Assembly: GCA_041737175.1 (NCBI GenBank)
Contig: JBGSSF010000012.1
Location: 62,001 to 126,000 of the forward strand
Origin: UBA5072 sp041737175
GTDB lineage: Bacteria; Bacteroidota; Bacteroidia; Bacteroidales; UBA10428
Direction of reading: 5' to 3'
Length of the DNA: 64,000 nt
Part shown: positions 7,235 to 17,000 of the stretch, in pieces
How positions within the stretch are numbered: the stretch's first letter is position 1
Layout of the letters: every line of letters begins with the position of its first letter
Made by a program: the position numbers and the translations under genes
The notes under the pieces: model-generated
Told to the model about the DNA's origin: nothing
The model's input: the letters and a program-made list of their open reading frames with translations, nothing else
Databases searched by the model: none

Positions 7235-9927
7235 CAGAAAGCCTCATCATTCTAATACTTGGAGTTATAATTCCCGCGGGAGCTTCTGCGCAACCTGCAG
7301 AAATCAGGATTGAGATAGATGGTGCGGCCAGGTATCAGACCATGGATGGGTTTGGTGTTAACATCAACCCTGCGTGGTGGTATAATGGCAAATATGAGGA
7401 TGCCAAAGTGGTTCAACCGGCAATTGATCTGCTTGTTGATTCACTCGGAGCCACCATTTTCCGGGCGGTAATTGAAGAGATGGATTGGGAAGCAGTCAAT
7501 GATGATAATGATCCCAACCACTTCAATTGGAACTATTACAACAGTGTTTTCTCGAATGCCAGGTTTCAGGGTGTTTGGAAAACCTTACACTATCTGAATG
7601 ATAAAGGGATCACGGATGGTTTGGTTATCAGTTTCATGGGTGCACCGCCCGCTTCAGCCCCCCTGACTGCTCCGGACCCTCAAAAAAGCTGGATGGGTGG
7701 TACAGATCATTCTATTGCAACAACTCTGGAAGATGAATTGGTGGAGTCGATTACTGCGCTGCTATATTATATGAGGCATACGGCCGGGATTCAATTTACC
7801 CTTATATCACCCATGAATGAAACGGATATAATGGCAATGACCAAAAGTGCCGACCACCCTGATGGAATAGTAGAAGGTCCGAATATGCCTGATGCAATCC
7901 AGTATGTAAGAGTAGTCCGGAAACTTGCCGAAAAACTGGATGCAGTTGGAATGGGCGATATCAGATTTGTTGCACCTGACGCTGGATCAGAACGCTTATT
8001 TGGTGATTGCCTGCACGAAATGGTAAAGGACGATTATCTTATGGGCAAGCTGGCATGCTGGGGTGTACATCAATACGGCAACGATGCGGGAAATTACAGG
8101 AATAAAATCTGGAGATCCGCGTATCCAACCAGATCCTTCTGGGTAACCGAAACAGCAGGTATCAGGAATTTGCTCGGCCAGCTCGATGACGATGCCAGGG
8201 CTTTTATTTTTTGGGATGGATTTGACTGTGTATACCAGCATGGCAGACGGAACGGGTATGGTGATGCACCCCCAAATGACTGGGTTTTCTGGGAGGAAGA
8301 TGAGGGGAGACCCCTGATCGAATTTCATGCGGCGACAAAGGAATGGATACCCCGGAAACAGTTCTATGAATTTGCCCATCTTATGAAGTTTGTTAAGCCA
8401 GGCTCCGTGCGCATCGGTATAGCAGGGCAGGACAGCACACTCTCAGTTTATGCCTACCACAACCCGGATGGGAAAGTTGTGATCTTGGGCAGGAATAATT
8501 CCAACCGTACGCTTGTTGTCAGCGGAATTTTTTCCAATCTTCCGGCTCAGAAAAACATGAAGTTGATTTATACCAATTCCGCAGCCAATTTAAGGGAGGG
8601 GAATGAAATGGTTGGTTCAGGAACAAATTTCAAGACTTCTATCCCTGCAGAATCTGTTTTTACAATAACAGGGATAGCAGATGGATCTTCTGCAACGAAT
8701 GAATTGAAGCCTGAACCTCCGGACTGGTATGCCGGAGATATTCATATTCACCGCAATTGCGGGGATGTAACTCCCATAATTTCCGAGACTGAACTGACTG
8801 CGATGATGGAGCAGAATGACCTGGCTGTTATTTCGGTGTTGGCCGACATGGGCAACGGAGAGGTAAAGGATAGCAGGAGCGATCTGCCCAGGGTCAACGG
8901 TGCGGATGCCGGCTATTCAGAACCCGGCAGGATAGTCCACTGGGATGCAGAGTGGCATTTTGATCCGGCGGGTGTAACCTTTGAAAACAAAGCCCTGGGA
9001 GGGCACATCGTCCTTCTTGGTCTTCGCGAGGCACATCAGATATGGGAAGAATCAGCGTATAAAATTCTTGAATGGGGAAAATCACAGGACGCTGTCATGG
9101 GACTTTGCCATATGCAATATCTGAACGATACCATACAGAATGATTTAACATGTTGCATACCTGTTGATTACCCTGTGGAGGCAGCTCTTGGGACGATTGA
9201 TTTTCTTGCGGAAGATGTCTGGCTGAATGACGCAGCCATAAATGCCTACTACAGGCTTCTCAATTGCGGATTCAGGCTTGGGTGGGCTGCAGGAACTGAT
9301 TATCCCTGTAATGACAGCAGGCCTTTCGGTTCTTTGCTGACTTATGTTCAGGTAAAAGATCTGCCCATGACCTACAGAAAATGGATTGAAGGTATCAAAA
9401 ATGGAAGGACAGTAACAACAACAAACGGCCATATCGAATTCCTTGATCTGAAGATAAACGGGGCATATGGTCCGGGTGATGAGATAAAGCTTAAGGGAAA
9501 GAAAACCATTGATATTGAAGTAAACTGGAATTCGGTCAGGACTTTAACCGGACGAATCGAGATCGTATGCAACGGGATGGTCGTTGAAAAGCTGGAGGGA
9601 ACATCTAAACCAGGAGAACCGGTCCATCTGAAAACCAGGTTTAAAGTTGGTCAGAGCAGCTGGATCTGTGCCCGCCGGATGGATGAAAGGGGCCATCAGT
9701 CGCACACTTCACCTGTATATGTTACTCTGAAAAACGCACCTGTAAGGGCAAGCGCTGAAGATGCCCGGTATTTTGTGAAATGGATTGACAATATTCTGGC
9801 CAACATAGCTCCCGGAGGACCCTGGAATCAGTATTTTACCAGCGATCTGGACACCGTTCAGAAGAGATATCGGATTGCACGGGAGATCTATGAAAAAATT
9901 ACGTTTGAAGCTTCAAAAAATCAATGA
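7207..9927 (+). CDS. GH30-like hydrolase fused to a CehA/McbA-type PHP domain
   Basis: 906 residues. Signal peptide at 1-28 (ends GASAQ). Residues about 30-490 resemble a clan GH-A glycoside hydrolase of the GH30 sort: YQTMDGFGVNINP, the acid/base motif SPMNETD (Glu205), the nucleophile motif FWVTETAG (Glu315), then a beta-sandwich. From about 505 a second domain starts with YAGDIHIHRNCGD (Asp511, His513, His515), followed by GLCHMQYL and WAAGTDYPCND, the metal-binding pattern of the CehA/McbA branch of PHP metallohydrolases, with a beta-sandwich tail. The start overlaps the previous gene by 28 nt and the stop overlaps the next by 4 nt. The two active sites on one chain suggest sequential cleavage of one glycan or glycoside, but that is inference. 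Confidence 0.75.
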   Translation: MRCSDIRRLTESLIILILGVIIPAGASAQPAEIRIEIDGAARYQTMDGFGVNINPAWWYNGKYEDAKVVQPAIDLLVDSLGATIFRAVIEEMDWEAVNDDNDPNHFNWNYYNSVFSNARFQGVWKTLHYLNDKGITDGLVISFMGAPPASAPLTAPDPQKSWMGGTDHSIATTLEDELVESITALLYYMRHTAGIQFTLISPMNETDIMAMTKSADHPDGIVEGPNMPDAIQYVRVVRKLAEKLDAVGMGDIRFVAPDAGSERLFGDCLHEMVKDDYLMGKLACWGVHQYGNDAGNYRNKIWRSAYPTRSFWVTETAGIRNLLGQLDDDARAFIFWDGFDCVYQHGRRNGYGDAPPNDWVFWEEDEGRPLIEFHAATKEWIPRKQFYEFAHLMKFVKPGSVRIGIAGQDSTLSVYAYHNPDGKVVILGRNNSNRTLVVSGIFSNLPAQKNMKLIYTNSAANLREGNEMVGSGTNFKTSIPAESVFTITGIADGSSATNELKPEPPDWYAGDIHIHRNCGDVTPIISETELTAMMEQNDLAVISVLADMGNGEVKDSRSDLPRVNGADAGYSEPGRIVHWDAEWHFDPAGVTFENKALGGHIVLLGLREAHQIWEESAYKILEWGKSQDAVMGLCHMQYLNDTIQNDLTCCIPVDYPVEAALGTIDFLAEDVWLNDAAINAYYRLLNCGFRLGWAAGTDYPCNDSRPFGSLLTYVQVKDLPMTYRKWIEGIKNGRTVTTTNGHIEFLDLKINGAYGPGDEIKLKGKKTIDIEVNWNSVRTLTGRIEIVCNGMVVEKLEGTSKPGEPVHLKTRFKVGQSSWICARRMDERGHQSHTSPVYVTLKNAPVRASAEDARYFVKWIDNILANIAPGGPWNQYFTSDLDTVQKRYRIAREIYEKITFEASKNQ

Positions 9928-11777
9928 TACAAAAAGCTTTTCTTACCATCATACTTCTTCCCGGCATTATTCTGCTTTTTGCAGTAACGGGTTGTTCATT
10001 GGAACGATCGGCACAACCTATATTAATTCTTGCTAAACATAATAATTTCGGGGCCTATACCGGTGAAATCCTTAAGGCAGAAGGTTTCAACGAATTCATT
10101 ACCGATTCACTGGGAAGCAAAAAAATAAGTAAATCATTCCTGGCTCAGTTTGATAAGGTAATCCTTGCAGAAAAAGTAAATGATACACGAACATGGAACA
10201 TGTTCAGGGGATATGTCCGGGAAGGCGGTAATCTTATAGCTTTGCAACCGGGTCAGGCTCCTGCCGACCTCTTTGGCATTGAAAAGATACCCGGGAGTAT
10301 CGGCGGGCCCTATATGACCATTGATACTTCGTCCGCCGAAGGAAAATCTCTCACCAGCAAAAGAATTCAGATCCATGGAATTGCAGAGAGATATGTTCTC
10401 AAAAACGCAAAAGCAGTTGCCTGGTTCTGCGGTAAATCAAATCCGGTATATGGATTTCCGGCTGTTGTGACATGTAGCTATGGGAAAGGCCGGACGGCAG
10501 CATTTCTGTATAACCTGCCCGGGAATATTGTTTATACCCGGCAGGGTAATCCTGCATTCGCAGGTATTGAGAAAGACTGCATTCCCGGTCTGAGGGCAAT
10601 GGATTTATTCACGGATGGATGGGTTGATACATCCAACAACATTTTGAATCAGGCTGATGAGCAGATGATTTTGCTTTCTCATTGCATCGAAGGTATGAGC
10701 GGAAATTCAAAGCCTTTGCCCCGGTTTTGGTATTTTCCGGATACATTGAAATGCCTTGTGACGCTGACAAACGATGGGGAATTCAATGATGAAAATGACT
10801 TTGAGCCACAGTTCAGGGAGGTTGATTCAATGGGAGCAAAAATGTCACTTTATGTGCTTGATACAGAAAAGGTAACAAAGCAATGGGCCGAAAAATGGAT
10901 AGCCCGGGAATTTGAAATTTCTGGTCACCCGGACGATACCAGGGAGGCGTCAAGTCCTGTATGGAGGAACATGGATAAAGTGCTGTCGGCTAAAATGAAA
11001 GAAATTTCCAACCTGTATGGAGTATCCATGTCAACGGTTGTGAATCACTGGTTTGTTTGGTGCGGTAACAATGAATCCGGAGATCCCGAATTTTCTGCCC
11101 AGGCTGAAATCGAGGCAAGGCAAGGCTTATCTTTGGATGTCAATTATGCCCATTATGATAACAATTCCGGACAGGGCCATTTCCTGGGTCCGTCGGGAAA
11201 CCGCCAGGGAAATTTTACAGGAAGCGGATTGCCCATGAGATTTGCGGGGAGCTCAGGTAAGATCATTGATATTTTTCAACACCTTACCAATGTTTACGAT
11301 CAGCAGTACAATGAAAATCGTGATCCGGTAGGATTTTACAACTGCTTTAAAGGACTAATGGACAGGAGCCTGAATGGTGAAGTATATTCATTTATCAGCA
11401 TCAAATCGCACAATGATGAGTACTATTTTTCCAGGGAACCACTGATGAAGATGTTGGCCTATGCCAACAGTAAAGGAATCCCGGTGTGGACGGCATCAAA
11501 ATTTGCTGAATTTGTAAAAATGCGGGATGAAGCCAGATTTACAAATATATCCTGGTCGGACAACCAACTGTCCTTCACCCTTCAATCCTCATTAAACCAT
11601 AGCGGAGGACTGACGATAATGGTCCCCCTGGAATACGGGGGCAATAGATTAATGGGAATTGAATGCAACAGTGCAGAAGTCAAATACATAAAAAGAACAG
11701 TAAAAGGATATGACTATGCTTTCGTGACCGTTAAGCCTGGAGCAGAATATTCATGGGTTATTGATTATGCACCCTGA
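9924..11777 (+). CDS. Lipoprotein with ThuA/GATase-like N-domain and possible polysaccharide-deacetylase-like C-domain
   Basis: 617 residues, lipoprotein signal (..LFAVTGCSLE). Residues about 30-240 alternate strands and helices (ILILAKHNNFGAYTGEIL, FDKVILAEK, GGNLIALQPG, GKGRTAAFLYNLPG) like a Rossmann-type glutamine-amidotransferase fold seen in trehalose-utilisation-type proteins. From about 270, CLVTLTNDGEFND resembles the first NodB motif, and later SFISIKSHNDEYYF and GIPVWTASKFAEFV fit the end of a deacetylase barrel, followed by a beta-sandwich. The catalytic set is not convincing, so activity is uncertain. The ATGA overlap with the GH30-like gene shows strict translational coupling and a shared pathway. 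Confidence 0.55.
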   Translation: MIQKAFLTIILLPGIILLFAVTGCSLERSAQPILILAKHNNFGAYTGEILKAEGFNEFITDSLGSKKISKSFLAQFDKVILAEKVNDTRTWNMFRGYVREGGNLIALQPGQAPADLFGIEKIPGSIGGPYMTIDTSSAEGKSLTSKRIQIHGIAERYVLKNAKAVAWFCGKSNPVYGFPAVVTCSYGKGRTAAFLYNLPGNIVYTRQGNPAFAGIEKDCIPGLRAMDLFTDGWVDTSNNILNQADEQMILLSHCIEGMSGNSKPLPRFWYFPDTLKCLVTLTNDGEFNDENDFEPQFREVDSMGAKMSLYVLDTEKVTKQWAEKWIAREFEISGHPDDTREASSPVWRNMDKVLSAKMKEISNLYGVSMSTVVNHWFVWCGNNESGDPEFSAQAEIEARQGLSLDVNYAHYDNNSGQGHFLGPSGNRQGNFTGSGLPMRFAGSSGKIIDIFQHLTNVYDQQYNENRDPVGFYNCFKGLMDRSLNGEVYSFISIKSHNDEYYFSREPLMKMLAYANSKGIPVWTASKFAEFVKMRDEARFTNISWSDNQLSFTLQSSLNHSGGLTIMVPLEYGGNRLMGIECNSAEVKYIKRTVKGYDYAFVTVKPGAEYSWVIDYAP

Positions 11778-11851
11778 CCGGCCAGATGTGTTTAGTAGAC
11801 CTGGCTTTAGCATCAATTTAACATGAATAACCAACTAAAAATGCAATCATA

Positions 11852-13288
11852 ATGACAAAAAGAAGGGAATTTATCAGGAAGAGCGTATTAGGCTCTGCAG
11901 GTATTGCCATTGGTGGAATGGGGTTCACTTCAAAATCTTATGCTTCAATCGTTGGCGCAAATGAGCGCATCCAGGTTGCGGTTATTGGTATTCGTAACCA
12001 GGGGCTTGTACATATGGATACCTGGTGCAGCCTGAAGGAAAATCAAAATGTAGTGTTGAAAACCCTATGTGATACAGATGAACAGTTTTTTGATTCCCGT
12101 TCAAAAATCGTACAGGAAAAGACTGGCGTGAAACCTTTGACAGAATGGGATATTCGGAAAGTACTGGATGATAAGGAGATCGATGCTGTATCCATTGTTG
12201 TGCCGAATCATTGGCACGCCCTGGCTACCATTTGGGCCTGCCAGGCAGGTAAGCATGTTTATGTTGAAAAACCGGCCTCACATAATATCCGGGAAGGCCG
12301 GAAAATGATTGAAGCCTCTCGCAAGTATAACGTAAGGATACAGGTTGGATTTCAAAGCCGTTCGGGGAAAAACATGCAGGAAGCATTGAAATTCCTCCGC
12401 GATGGTGGTATAGGCGAAGTCTATATGGCCCGCGGTCTTTGTTATAAATTGCGTGATTCGTATGGTATGGCAAAAGACAGTACTCCTCCTGCTACATTTC
12501 ATTACGACCGTTGGTTAGGACCTGCTCCATTTCGTCCCTACAATGTGAAAAGGAGCCATTACTGCTGGCACTGGTATTGGGATACAGGAAACGGTGATAC
12601 CGGTAACCAGGGGCCCCATCAATTCGACATAGCCCGCCTGGGACTTCGTGAAAACGAACACCCGGTTTCAGTATATTCTGTGGGAGGCATTTTTGGTTTC
12701 AATCATGAAGATAGCACTCCTGAAAACCATACACCGGGAACTTTGGTTTATGGAGGGGTTGAGGCTTATGGTCATGATAAGACCTTGCAGGAGACTCCAA
12801 ATACCCAAACCAGCATATTTAAATACGGAGATGGGAAAATACTTGAGTTTGAAACCAGGGGCAGATATACCAACAGGGAATCAAACGCAGATATTTCAGT
12901 AGGTAACTTGTTTTATGGAACTGAAGGGTACCTCGAGCTAAAGGACGAAGTAGCTACACCATGGAAAGCTTTCCGCAGAAGGGAAAAAGAGCCTTTTGCA
13001 GGTTCTAATCAAGAATCAAATGCAAGGCAACAAGGCCAGGATATACTTGCTGATCACTTTACCAATTTTCTTGAAGCAATACGTTCGGGTAGGGACGAGA
13101 CGCTGATCTGCGACATAGTTGAAGGTCATTATTCATCTGCACTTCCCCACCTGGCCAATATTTCCTACCGACTTGGACGTGCATTAAAGTTTATGGGTGA
13201 TTTTGAAAAGTTTGCCAATGATTCTGAAGCAGATACACTCCTGACAAGAGAGTACCGCAAGCCTTATCTAGTTCCGGAGGAAGTGTAA
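11852..13288 (+). CDS. Tat-exported Gfo/Idh/MocA family oxidoreductase
   Basis: 478 residues with a twin-arginine signal (KRREFIRKSVLGSAG). The Rossmann domain starts at IQVAVIGIRNQG, with VVPNHWHALATIWACQAGKHVYVEKPASHN containing the EKP motif, and the C-terminal alpha/beta domain contains GNGDTGNQGPHQFDIARLG. Such exported members act on sugars or sugar derivatives with a tightly bound nicotinamide cofactor. It lies 74 nt after the preceding lipoprotein gene and is likely co-transcribed with it, which supports a role in oxidising sugars freed by the upstream hydrolases. Confidence 0.85.
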   Translation: MTKRREFIRKSVLGSAGIAIGGMGFTSKSYASIVGANERIQVAVIGIRNQGLVHMDTWCSLKENQNVVLKTLCDTDEQFFDSRSKIVQEKTGVKPLTEWDIRKVLDDKEIDAVSIVVPNHWHALATIWACQAGKHVYVEKPASHNIREGRKMIEASRKYNVRIQVGFQSRSGKNMQEALKFLRDGGIGEVYMARGLCYKLRDSYGMAKDSTPPATFHYDRWLGPAPFRPYNVKRSHYCWHWYWDTGNGDTGNQGPHQFDIARLGLRENEHPVSVYSVGGIFGFNHEDSTPENHTPGTLVYGGVEAYGHDKTLQETPNTQTSIFKYGDGKILEFETRGRYTNRESNADISVGNLFYGTEGYLELKDEVATPWKAFRRREKEPFAGSNQESNARQQGQDILADHFTNFLEAIRSGRDETLICDIVEGHYSSALPHLANISYRLGRALKFMGDFEKFANDSEADTLLTREYRKPYLVPEEV

Positions 13289-13447
13289 CCAATGGTTAAC
13301 ACTTCTTGAAACTTTTGTGCTTTATATTATGTTTGCTGCCCCCTTACTATTAAAAGCTGCAGCCACTCCATGTCAGCATTTGCAGCATTAATATTTAATT
13401 AAATCAAACTTCCAGGTATTTAGATATTAAAATTGAAGTATATTTTG

Positions 13448-13478
13448 TTTGCAGAAATCAAAAACTCGTTTAATTTTG
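13448..13478 (+). promoter_or_regulatory. Promoter of the tRNA-Gly / tRNA-Leu region
   Basis: TTTG at 13448-13451, 19 nt spacer, then TAATTTTG at 13471-13478: an exact match to the Bacteroidota -33/-7 layout. The leader to the tRNA at 13537 is about 50 nt and contains a small GCACC/GGTGC stem. The rest of the gap 13289-13447 shows nothing I can name. Confidence 0.7.
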
Positions 13479-13536
13479 CACCACCATTTGAGGTGCCAAA
13501 CACAAAGTGGATATAGTTCTTGGATAAAGAATTATT

Positions 13537-13609
<73 letters not shown>

Positions 13610-13617
13610 CAAAACAG

Positions 13618-13647
13618 AGGGCTGATGCAATTCATAGCCCTTTTTTT
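13618..13647 (+). terminator. Terminator after tRNA-Gly
   Basis: Stem GGGCT (13619-13623) with AGCCC (13636-13640) followed directly by seven T residues. A second stem ATCCGCC/GGCGGAT (13653-13680) lies between it and tRNA-Leu. Confidence 0.7.
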
Positions 13648-13684
13648 ATCTTATCCGCCCTAGCTTAAGCGAAGGCGGATCGTC

Positions 13685-13773
13685 GCCCGAATGGTGGAAT
13701 TGGTAGACACGCAGGACTTAAAATCCTGTGGCCAGTAATGGCTGTGCGGGTTCAAGTCCCGCTTCGGGTACCA
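13685..13773 (+). tRNA. tRNA-Leu(TAA)
   Basis: Class II cloverleaf with a long variable arm. Acceptor GCCCGAA/TTCGGGT, anticodon stem CAGGA/TCCTG around CTTAAAA (anticodon TAA), T loop TTCAAGT, and an encoded CCA end. Confidence 0.95.
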
Positions 13774-13782
13774 TATCATCCA

Positions 13783-13811
13783 AGAGGTCAATTTCGGCCT
13801 CTTTCTTGTTT
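13783..13811 (+). terminator. Probable terminator after tRNA-Leu
   Basis: AGAGG (13783-13787) pairs with CCTCT (13798-13802), followed by TTCTTGTTTTT. The remaining stretch to 14005 holds no gene I can support. Confidence 0.5.
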
Positions 13812-14005
13812 TTGGGATTTCACGTAATCGCATGAATCCTGGAGATGATTTCAATGAGTTCTGCAAATCGGGAAGAACTAAGTATTCCGGCAAAAACATA
13901 TTGTTGACCAGCGGCATTATTAATTGATAAACAGCTGTTGCTCATCGGTTTTTCTTATATACTTTTAAGCCGTAAACTGCTAAGCGTTCTGTTTTCACAC
14001 GGATC

Positions 14006-17000
14006 ATGAATAAACGACTATTTTACATCTTATTGCCTGCCTTGATCATGACAACGTTATGTCAAAATGTCCTTTCCCAGGGAATCCGAATCACTGAGGT
14101 AATGAGTTCCAATTCTACCAGTTTCTATGATGAAGATCTGTCCACCCCGGATTGGATTGAACTATACAATGAAGGACCCAGAGGGATTGACTTGCTTGGC
14201 TATGGATTAAGTGATGATATAAAACAGCGCTATAAATGGATCTTTCCTTCGATATACCTGCATCCGGGAGAATACCTGGTAGTCGCAGCCTCAGGTAAGA
14301 ACAGGAAAACACTCCCGGTATACTGGGAATCCCTGGTATCAGTGGGTGATACCTTTCGTTACAGTATACCATATTCAGAGCCTGGGCCCTGGCAAAACAA
14401 GGATTATGACGACGAAACCTGGATACTGGGTACTTCAGGATTGGGATACGGTGATAACGACGATGCCACAATAATTCCCGATGGCACTACAACCTTGCTG
14501 GCAAGAAGGAAATTCCATGTCTATGATCTGTCCACCATTAAACAGATGACGCTTCACATGGACTATGACGATTCCTTTGTGGCCTATCTCAACGGTCATG
14601 TCATTGCCCGTGCGGAAGGTTCCGATCATGAGGCCAAACTTTACAGGGGAGGAGAGCCGGATGCTTTTCTTTGTGATGAAGCAATACCTTATCTGGTGCG
14701 GGGAGAAAATCTGCTTGCTGTTGAAGTTCATAATGTCTCCGATATATCCATGGATATGAGCTGCATTCCATTTCTTTCTATTGGACGCTCAGTAAGATCT
14801 CTGTCTTCCGGCATAATGTCACCATATCTTACATTACAAAGCTCAACGCTGCATACCAACTTCAAGATTGATTCCTCGGGTGATACGATTGTGCTGACCA
14901 GTCCTCTTGGGAGGATCGTTGACAGCCTTTATACGGGGAACATACCTACTGATGTATCGCTGGGTTATAAACCTGGCATTGAACACATCAGGTATCTCTT
15001 CGAAAAGTCCACTCCTGGAGCCGCTAACCTGAGCCATGCCTATCCGGTGCGTACGGTAAACGACCCTATTTTTTCGCATACAGGCGGATTATTATCCGGG
15101 CCTATCAATCTCGCAATCTCAGGTGCCGGACCCGGCGATACAATCTGGTATACCAATGACGGATCTGCGCCTAAACGAGGAACCAAAATTTATACCGGTC
15201 CTGTCTCTATTGATGAAAGCCAGGTGATCAAGGCGGTAATTACAGGTCATAAAAGGATGAATAGAAAACCGGTATCCCATAGCTTCCTTTTGCGCGAGGA
15301 AGAGCCTGCACTCACAACGATTTCATTGTCAACTGATCCGCCTAATCTCTTCGACTGGGACACCGGTATATATGTACTTGGACCGCGTGCCAGCACGGAA
15401 GAACCTTATCTTGGAGCGAATTTCTGGGAGGACTGGGAACGGCCTGTTCATATTGAATTGTATGAGCCTGATGGATCATTGGGTATGGAGAGCGATGCAG
15501 GAATGAAAATTTACGGCTCGTGGAGCCGGGCATTTGGACTGAAATCCCTTGCCTTTTACGCACGCAGTAAATATGGTTCAAAAGTCTTTGACAATAAATT
15601 GTTCCTGGACTTGCCATTTACAGAGTATAACAATTTCCTTTTGCGGAATTCAGGAAATGACCTGGTCAGCACCATGTTCCGCGATGCATTGATGACCAGC
15701 CTTCTTTATCAGACCGATCTCGACAGGCAGGCCTACAAACCGGCTTCGGTTTATATCAATGGAAACTATTGGGGAATTATGAACATCCGCGAAAAAATCA
15801 ATGAACATTTCCTGGCTACCCATCATGGTGTTGATCCATACCAGATTGATTTTCTTGAGGATACAGGAAATCCCATTGTGGGTGACCCTGATCATTATAA
15901 CAATATGCTTGATTTTCTCAACAACAACAGTCCGGCCTTGGCAGAAAACTATAATAGAGCAAAATCGTTAATGGATGTTGAAAATTTCATGGAATATCAG
16001 ATCGCTGAAATTTATTTTGACAACGTGGACTGGCCGGGCAACAATCTCAAGTTCTGGAGGCCTAAAACACCCGGTGGCAAATGGAAATGGATCGTTTTCG
16101 ATACGGATCTGGGTTTTGGACTGTACTCTGACGATGCATATGCCCACAATTCACTGGCATTTGCTTTGACGCCCGATGGTCCCGAGTATCCAAATCCACC
16201 CTGGTCCACCTTTTTGCTACGCCGGCTGATGGAAAACCAGGAGTTTAAAAATGGATTCATCAATCGTTTTGCCGACAGGCTTAATACTGCATTCAGCTAT
16301 CAAACAGTACTCCAGCACATCGATCAGATGAGCAATGCCATTGCTGACGAAATACCTTTCCATAATGCGCGCTGGAACCTCTGGAACGGGGATGTTGAGG
16401 AATGGCGGAACAATGTGGAAGGATTGCGTGTTTTTGCCGGCAACAGGGTATCATATATGCGGAGATACATCGGCCAGCAATTCTCTGACATTGACACAGC
16501 CTCCATTAGACTGCTTACCTCCGCTCCGCAAAGTGGTAATATCAGATTAAATTCCCTGATGCTAAAAAGCTTCCCATGGAAAGGCGTCTACTTTGAGGAT
16601 ATACCTGTTCGTATTAAGGCAATTCCGGGTCCCGGTTACCGGTTTGTGAATTGGGAAGGACCTGTTGATGAACCCTTGTCTTCCTTTACAACAGTAAATT
16701 TGAGCGGATATTCCACCGTCAAAGCTGTTTTTATGAAGGATGGATCAAACCCCGGCGACATAGTCATCAATGAAATATATTACCAGGATCCTGCCGGATT
16801 TGATGCTGATGATTGGGTTGAACTTTATAATATGGGCGAGGCAATCGTTGATTTATCAGGCTGGATCCTGCAGGATGATGATCCCTCTCACAGCTTTATC
16901 ATCCCTGCCGGTACACTCCTCGACCCCAATGATTACCTTGTCATTTGCCGAAATGCCTCAAAATTTAAAAAGGCTTACCCCGACGTAAGACAGGCGGTCG

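Noticed and set aside
13653..13680. ATCCGCC/GGCGGAT stem before tRNA-Leu considered as an attachment site.
   Set aside because: No integrase or duplicated tRNA end is nearby; it is a simple stem.
13660..13917. An 85-codon minus-strand open frame across the tRNA-Leu region.
   Set aside because: It runs through the tRNA-Leu gene and a terminator and has no recognisable domain; it is a chance frame.
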